NCBI GenBank assembly: GCA_036939975.1
Contig: JALLPB010001121.1
Coordinates: 1 to 11,143, forward strand
Direction of reading: 5' to 3'
Source of the DNA: Cyclostephanos tholiformis
Lineage: Eukaryota > Bacillariophyta > Thalassiosirophyceae > Thalassiosirales > Thalassiosiraceae
Length of the DNA: 11,143 bases
The position numbers and the translations under genes were made by a program. This document shows positions 7,110-11,143 of the stretch, piece by piece. Numbering within the stretch: the stretch's first letter is position 1; each line of letters opens with the position of its first letter. The notes beneath the pieces are model-generated. The model was not told where the DNA came from. It was given only the letters and a program-made list of their open reading frames with translations, and did no database searches.

Positions 7110-9028
7110 ATGAGCGAAATCGCCTCTCAAAATGTGTTAGTACCAGCTCGTGCTGCGGAGTGGATTCAAAAGGTCTTGCAAAACGCCGGGGTCCCAGCGT
7201 CGGGGGCTTTGCAGCTGGCGATCGAGGATCGTTCGGACCTTGATCTGCGACTTCTTAATGGTATGTACGCGCTTGGGATATTGTTGGTGCATAATGAATG
7301 CATGCTCACTTCTTCTATCGATGATGAATCATGTTGTCACTCTCGCCTTTTTTCCGTTGATCATGACATTCTTGGTTCTCGATAGTGAAACAATTGAAAA
7401 ACCTATCCAATGCATTGATCCTACGAACTGAATGCGTTCATGATAGCATTTCATCTGTACAGATGAAGTTCTCCCCACCGAAATCGGGGTCGAACAAAGC
7501 CGCGTGGATATCTGCCATTGGTGCTTTCTTCCATGCACATGCCTCAAACAAGATGTTTTTGAAGTTATTGAGCGCTAGTGGCCCAGGAACTCCCCCATCG
7601 GGCGATGAGCACCGCATCAGAACCTCATTAGCACTGTCATCCGCTACCTCAGAAACGATATCACCCCTGACCAGGGCTTCCGCTAAGATATCTGCTCCCA
7701 CCAATATCGCAAAAAAAACTCCACCAGCCAGAAAGCACCGGGTCACGCAACCCCCCCCTGAGAAGTCTCCCATCAAAGCAAACGTTTCCTCTGCATTAAA
7801 ATCAGCTCGTGATAAACACATCGAACTGTCTCCTTCTGATATAAAAGCGAGTAGGGTTGTCGGAAAAATTAACGTTCGTTCAAATTCTACAAGAAAAACA
7901 CCGTCTGATGCGGGGACGGCAGCAGACAAAGCCGTGGCTGGAAAGAACAGTGACCACCAGAATGCGAGTGGCGTCATTGCGGCTGGATTGATTAGGCCAG
8001 CCAATCTTAATGATAATGATAACACAACACCAAGATATCAGCCGGCGAAGATCAAACTAGAACTTCTCTCCCACACCTCGACGTCTCAATCAACACAGTT
8101 CTATGCTAATGTCGGCGCAGGTGTTTCTTCTATCGCGACTGAGAACCTGGTGCCACATGATTTTAGGGAATCGAATATGGTAGCTATTCTAAGAAACATG
8201 GGTTTCACTTGCATGCGAGAAATTCTCACTGCTCTTCGAGCTGTGGCGGCCAATCGAGAGGAAGTTTGCTGGTTGTACGCCACAAATGGTGTTGACCCTG
8301 GATGGAGCGTTGATGAACATGTGGATGCGGCAATGATGTGGATCGTGACACAGAGGGAGGAGGCAGCCGAAGCTTCTAAATTGGACGAAGCAAGAGTTTC
8401 TTCTGAACAAGCCAATCTAGCAATGGAACAATCTAGGAATCAAGAGATGGCGAGCTTGCTTGAGAACGCCGACTCAGTAGATTTGATAGGCCTGGTACAG
8501 GATGACATCGAAATCAAATCGAAGTTTTTCCCATGCTCAACATTGCTTCGAAATCGATCAGTGAAGAAGTGTTTTCTAAAAATAATTAACAGCAAAAGCA
8601 AGAACAACATCAACAACAGTGGTAAGAAAGAAGTAATACGGTTATTGAACCTTGAGAAAAAAGCAAGGAAATGGTATGGAACTGTCCTTCCTTTTTCATA
8701 TTTCGAGCATATCTTGCGCCATCGAATTGAAAGCTGGGCGGGTGCCAATGCTCCTCAAATGTGCCAAAAGCTTGTTCATGAATGTGTCATTCTTGAAAAG
8801 GCACTGTATAATTTGTCTGAACAAGAAGAGGGAGGAGTGGGCAGTGTCCCAAAGTTGTTCCTGACTGCTCAGAGGGACGCATCTCGAATGGGAAAGTCAA
8901 TAGATCCTGAAGAGTCAAGGATCAAACTGTATGACGATGTGGAGCTGCTACAGCAACCTCTGCCATCAATATCGGACAGGTCTTGCTGCATTTCTAGCCA
9001 TCCTGTGGAAGTAATTGATGTTACTTGA
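7110..9028 (+). CDS. Unrecognised protein with weak UBA-like and SAP-like segments (join 7110-7260, 7386-9028)
   Basis: Splicing a 125-base GT-AG intron gives a 597-residue protein that I do not recognise. The ATG at 7110 has A at -3; an alternative spliced start at 7073 is described in the findings. Residues 51-64 (VKQLKNLSNALIL) and 84-95 (SGSNKAAWISAI) recall the two helices of a SAP DNA-binding motif, separated by an unusual insertion. Residues about 120-290 are polar, rich in Ser, Thr, Lys and Pro, and probably disordered. Residues about 313-372 resemble a UBA-type helical bundle: SNMVAILRNMGF, then VDAAMMWIVTQREEA. A charged, probably coiled helix follows to about 415. Residues 420-540 are lysine- and leucine-rich, with KKARKWYGTVLPFSYFEHIL and a helical stretch beyond. 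No signal peptide or membrane segment is present, so a cytosolic or nuclear location is likely. Both domain calls are by eye and weak. The coding run includes C8 and A8 homopolymers without loss of frame. The gene converges on gene 5 with a 75-base gap. Confidence 0.75.
7261..7385 (+). other. Intron of gene 4
   Basis: The donor GTATGT follows ...CTTAATG and the acceptor ATAG ends at 7385. Exon 1 leaves a single G that joins TG to make a valine codon, opening the 547-codon downstream frame. The intron stays open in the exon 1 frame until the TAG that overlaps the acceptor. Confidence 0.85.
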
Positions 9029-9103
9029 AACCATTTAGATTATTCGTAAACATTAGCCACGACAAAGTATCCGATATAAAACAAAATATTGACAAGATCA
9101 TCT

Positions 9104-10819
9104 TCAGCTTAAACCGAAATTCCAGTTACTGAAAACTTGAGCAACTATTTTGGCGGACGGCTGGTCATTAGCCATATGAGAAAGAGTTACCTCTTTGGTA
9201 TTGCGATCTTTGCTATCGTAGTCGTCGTATTCGTCAAAGTTGTTATATATTCTACAAATGTTCTTGAGAGTTACAGGAGAGGAAGGAGAAGTCGCAGCAG
9301 ACCAGGCCTTCTTTTCGGAGTTGAAATCTTCTCGATCGTTTTGCTCGCATTCTTTTGCAGCACTGCGATCTAAATTTGCCAATATGGTTGCGACGATAAA
9401 GATATCTTCATCAATTTGTATTGGCTCCTGCTCTTTAGCAGAAATCATCGTAAGCTTCTTCTTTTCATCCTCTAACATCTCTCTCCATGGCAGATCGTCG
9501 CTCAGCTCCCATTCTGTGTCACGTGACTGCTCCATCATTTCCTCTGTAGGGTATGGAGAGTAATCTTCACCAAATGTGGATATCATATCTTTTAAACCAC
9601 CGTAGCCGTGCCAATCAAGTGCGTAGTGTACACCGAGCGTGCCACGATCCAGCACAGTGCGCTGTGAGATGGTGCCGTTGCGAATGAACGAAGCAATGGA
9701 AGAGGGAATGTATCCATATGTTGCCGTGCCACTCCCGCGGCGGGACGAAGGACGGAACTCCAACCAACCACGAGATTGACGAAGATAACTAACGATTTTA
9801 TTGATTTTTCTCACTTCTTCCTCATACGACTCAGTCGATTCTTCAGCAAGACGACGTGAGCGCTTCTTGCCTTCGCGGTAATCCTTAATTTCTTTTGTCG
9901 GTGTAGGCATCGTGGGAAGGGCCACGCTCAGCAACATTGAAGGAACCGTCGCCACGGAGGTCTCAATATCGGAGATGGGCGAGAAATTTGTGCTCGTCCT
10001 GGCGGCTTTTCTTTTCTCCCAACCCGCTATCGCGGCCTTTCTTCTTTCTGCTGCGGTGTAGGCCTTCTTAGACGCAGTCACAGTTTTCTTGGCGACTGCT
10101 TTTCTGCTGGCATCTTCAGTAAAAGACTGTCTCTCTGCTGACGATGCATCGTCGGCACTCCTCTCGGCTGCTATTTGATTTCGCCTGCGTTCCCACCCAA
10201 GCTTGGCAGCGTCAATTCGGATAGCAATAGCATCTTTTTCGTTACACTGCGTGTTAGCTGCTTTTGTCTTGATGCTCGATGTGCCATCGGCATTTGGGTC
10301 AGAGTCTGCTGACGATGCATACGTACTAGTGGATCCGGCGTTACTGACGGCGACAGCGACACTCCGTCTCTTCTCCCAGCCGAGTTTCGCCGCATTGCTT
10401 CTGATGGCGAGGGCTTTCAGTACACTCTCGGTTTCGATCTTGCGCTTCTTCGTCGGAGGATGTGTAGCCGCAGATGCTGCAGTTGAATGGTGCTTTTCTT
10501 GCATGGACTTCAATTTGTTTTTGCTTTGGACATGGGTCACAGCTGTCACATTCGGCTTCTTCGCAGTAACTTTTGCTGTAGAAGGCTTTTTATCCAGGCC
10601 CTTACGCCGCTTCTCCCAACTAATAATCGCAGCAAACCTTCGCTTTTCGGAGAGGCTTACATATTTTGGTTCAACCTTAATCTCCTTCGTCCTATGTACA
10701 TCCTTGGTCTTCGCAACTCTTATATGGGCTGCCGACGAGGACTTCCGTTTTGCACCCTTTTGTCCACTACTGCGATTTAGCCCTGCACCGCCGCCCTTTG
10801 CTGTTGCTGTAGACGCCAT
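9104..10819 (-). CDS. Basic nuclear protein with four AAxxGWEKRR motifs (unidentified)
   Basis: A 571-residue single-exon protein whose start lies in a strong AACCATGG context. The N-terminal 280 residues are rich in Lys, Ala, Ser and Thr and probably disordered, apart from four spaced copies of a short motif. These are FAAIISWEKRR (62-72), NAAKLGWEKRR (142-152), DAAKLGWERRR (203-213) and KAAIAGWEKRK (261-271), with invariant tryptophans at 68, 148, 209 and 267. PTKKRKIE at 122-129 is a classical monopartite nuclear localisation signal, and GKKRSRR at 317-323 is a second basic cluster. Residues about 332-425 look folded and contain SYLRQSRGWLEFRPSSRR, YGYIPSSIASFIR, and GVHYALDWHGYGGLKDMISTF. 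This layout recalls small repeated domains of unnamed diatom nuclear proteins, but I cannot name a family. The C-terminus is acidic (EMLEDEKKK onward). Evenly repeated Trp-Arg/Lys motifs suggest binding to nucleic acid or a repeated acidic partner; this is inference. The copies differ in spacing (80, 61, 58 residues), so they are not a recent tandem duplication. Confidence 0.8.
   Translation of the reverse strand: MASTATAKGGGAGLNRSSGQKGAKRKSSSAAHIRVAKTKDVHRTKEIKVEPKYVSLSEKRRFAAIISWEKRRKGLDKKPSTAKVTAKKPNVTAVTHVQSKNKLKSMQEKHHSTAASAATHPPTKKRKIETESVLKALAIRSNAAKLGWEKRRSVAVAVSNAGSTSTYASSADSDPNADGTSSIKTKAANTQCNEKDAIAIRIDAAKLGWERRRNQIAAERSADDASSAERQSFTEDASRKAVAKKTVTASKKAYTAAERRKAAIAGWEKRKAARTSTNFSPISDIETSVATVPSMLLSVALPTMPTPTKEIKDYREGKKRSRRLAEESTESYEEEVRKINKIVSYLRQSRGWLEFRPSSRRGSGTATYGYIPSSIASFIRNGTISQRTVLDRGTLGVHYALDWHGYGGLKDMISTFGEDYSPYPTEEMMEQSRDTEWELSDDLPWREMLEDEKKKLTMISAKEQEPIQIDEDIFIVATILANLDRSAAKECEQNDREDFNSEKKAWSAATSPSSPVTLKNICRIYNNFDEYDDYDSKDRNTKEVTLSHMANDQPSAKIVAQVFSNWNFGLS
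10007..10645 (-). repeat. Coding region of the four GWEKRR motifs
   Basis: Four dispersed coding copies of the A-A-x-x-G-W-E-K/R-R-R/K motif lie on the minus strand, with tryptophan codons at 10616-10618, 10376-10378, 10193-10195 and 10019-10021. The first copy is the most divergent, with S in place of G before W. The linkers share no obvious sequence. Conservation limited to the motif suggests that each is an independent functional unit. Confidence 0.7.
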
Positions 10820-10924
10820 GGTTAATGCATGTCACATGTCATGCTCCATGTAACTACGAGGTGAGCTGTGATAATATTAACTATTATTTTGCTCTGATGG
10901 TTTATCATCGTGTTGTTTGTATTA

Positions 10925-10975
10925 GGTAGGTACATTGTTGGGTTGGTCTGTCCTTGGTCCTTAATCTTACCTACC
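10925..10975. promoter_or_regulatory. GGTAGGTA inverted pair upstream of gene 5
   Basis: GGTAGGTA at 10925-10932 (extended by C to the shared nonamer) and its exact reverse complement TACCTACC at 10968-10975 are separated by 35 bases. They lie 106-156 bases upstream of the gene 5 start. An inverted pair of the word found in the other two promoters strengthens the case for a protein-binding site; this is inference. Confidence 0.4.
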
Positions 10976-11025
10976 GTATCTCTAGAACATGTTGTGCGGC
11001 AAAAACAAAGCTCCCCCATTTTTCA

Positions 11026-11094
11026 TTTGAATTACTTTTGGTCAAAAATTGTCCATTTTTGGGGGGTTAAAAATTATTTGTTTGACTTACTTTT
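11026..11094 (+). repeat. Pair of 14-base direct repeats (one mismatch)
   Basis: TTTGAATTACTTTT at 11026-11039 and TTTGACTTACTTTT at 11081-11094 differ at one position and are offset by 55 bases. CCATTTTT also appears twice (11016-11023 and 11053-11060). CAAAAAT (11043-11049) pairs with ATTTTTG (11055-11061) as a short hairpin. Such density of short repeats is typical of subterminal transposon sequence but is not proof of one. Confidence 0.45.
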
Positions 11095-11101
11095 TTGAAA
11101 A

Positions 11102-11121
11102 CCGCTGTCCCTGGACAGCGG
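11102..11121. repeat. Perfect 9-bp hairpin with 2-base loop
   Basis: CCGCTGTCC at 11102-11110 and GGACAGCGG at 11113-11121 are exact reverse complements around CT. The GC-rich palindrome abruptly follows an AT-rich T/A run. It may be the terminus or internal palindrome of a mobile element, or a structured RNA end. The window stops 22 bases later, so its context cannot be judged. Confidence 0.6.
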
Positions 11122-11143
11122 CATTAGAACACCTCATCCATGA

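Larger units (their letters stand above)
10820..11143. promoter_or_regulatory. 5' flank of gene 5 and AT-rich repeat-bearing window edge
   Basis: The part next to gene 5 (10820-11000) should contain its promoter. It carries GGTAGGTAC at 10925-10933 and the reverse-complement octamer TACCTACC at 10968-10975. The outer part (about 11010-11143) has poly-T and poly-G runs, direct and inverted repeats and a strong hairpin, and may be the edge of a repeat element continuing past the window. No coding frame is convincing here. Confidence 0.5.

Noticed and set aside
7438..8025. Minus-strand open frame antisense to gene 4 (195 codons)
   Set aside because: It lies opposite the low-complexity Ser/Thr/Lys linker of gene 4, has no recognisable motif, and the sense frame is longer and has well-formed splicing.
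10203..10853. Long plus-strand open frame antisense to gene 5 (216 codons)
   Set aside because: It is rich in Phe, Leu and Ala, as expected from the complement of Lys/Ala/Glu/Ser codons. It covers the NLS and repeat motifs of the opposite strand, and the minus-strand protein has clear repeated motifs.

Overview
The window reads as nuclear DNA of a photosynthetic stramenopile, most likely a diatom. Two of its proteins carry an N-terminal signal peptide whose predicted cleavage site is followed directly by phenylalanine. This is the ASAFAP-type signature used to send nuclear-encoded proteins into four-membrane secondary plastids. Two genes have short GT-AG introns (90 and 125 bases), the genes are compact, and intergenic spaces are AT-rich. 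The species cannot be named from the sequence alone.

Five protein genes alternate strand. (1) Minus, 344-1687: a 447-residue protein with a signal peptide; its last ~45 residues faintly recall the region before the catalytic domain of subtilases, but no catalytic domain follows. (2) Plus, 2180-3904, one intron: a 544-residue plastid-targeted glutathione S-transferase-like protein with a CPYC active site and a long C-terminal extension. (3) Minus, 4102-6603: an 833-residue Omp85/Toc75-family outer-membrane beta-barrel protein with a plastid presequence. (4) Plus, 7110-9028, one intron: an unrecognised 597-residue protein with weak UBA-like and SAP-like segments. (5) Minus, 9104-10819: an unrecognised basic, probably nuclear 571-residue protein with four copies of an A-A-x-x-G-W-E-K-R-R motif.

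Genes 1/2 and 3/4 are divergent pairs sharing intergenic promoters (1688-2179 and 6604-7109). Genes 2/3 and 4/5 converge with short gaps (197 and 75 bases). The nonamer GGTAGGTAC occurs once in each of the three 5' intergenic regions, and I saw it nowhere else. The 3/4 promoter also holds a candidate MITE of about 210 bp with perfect 14-bp terminal inverted repeats flanked by TA. The right edge (about 11010 onward) is AT-rich with direct and inverted repeats and a perfect 9-bp hairpin, and may be the start of a repeat element that runs out of the window.

Genes 2 and 3 plausibly both serve the plastid (redox/glutathione chemistry and envelope protein handling). Nothing shows that the five genes form one pathway. 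I found no RNA genes, CRISPR array or recognisable transposase.
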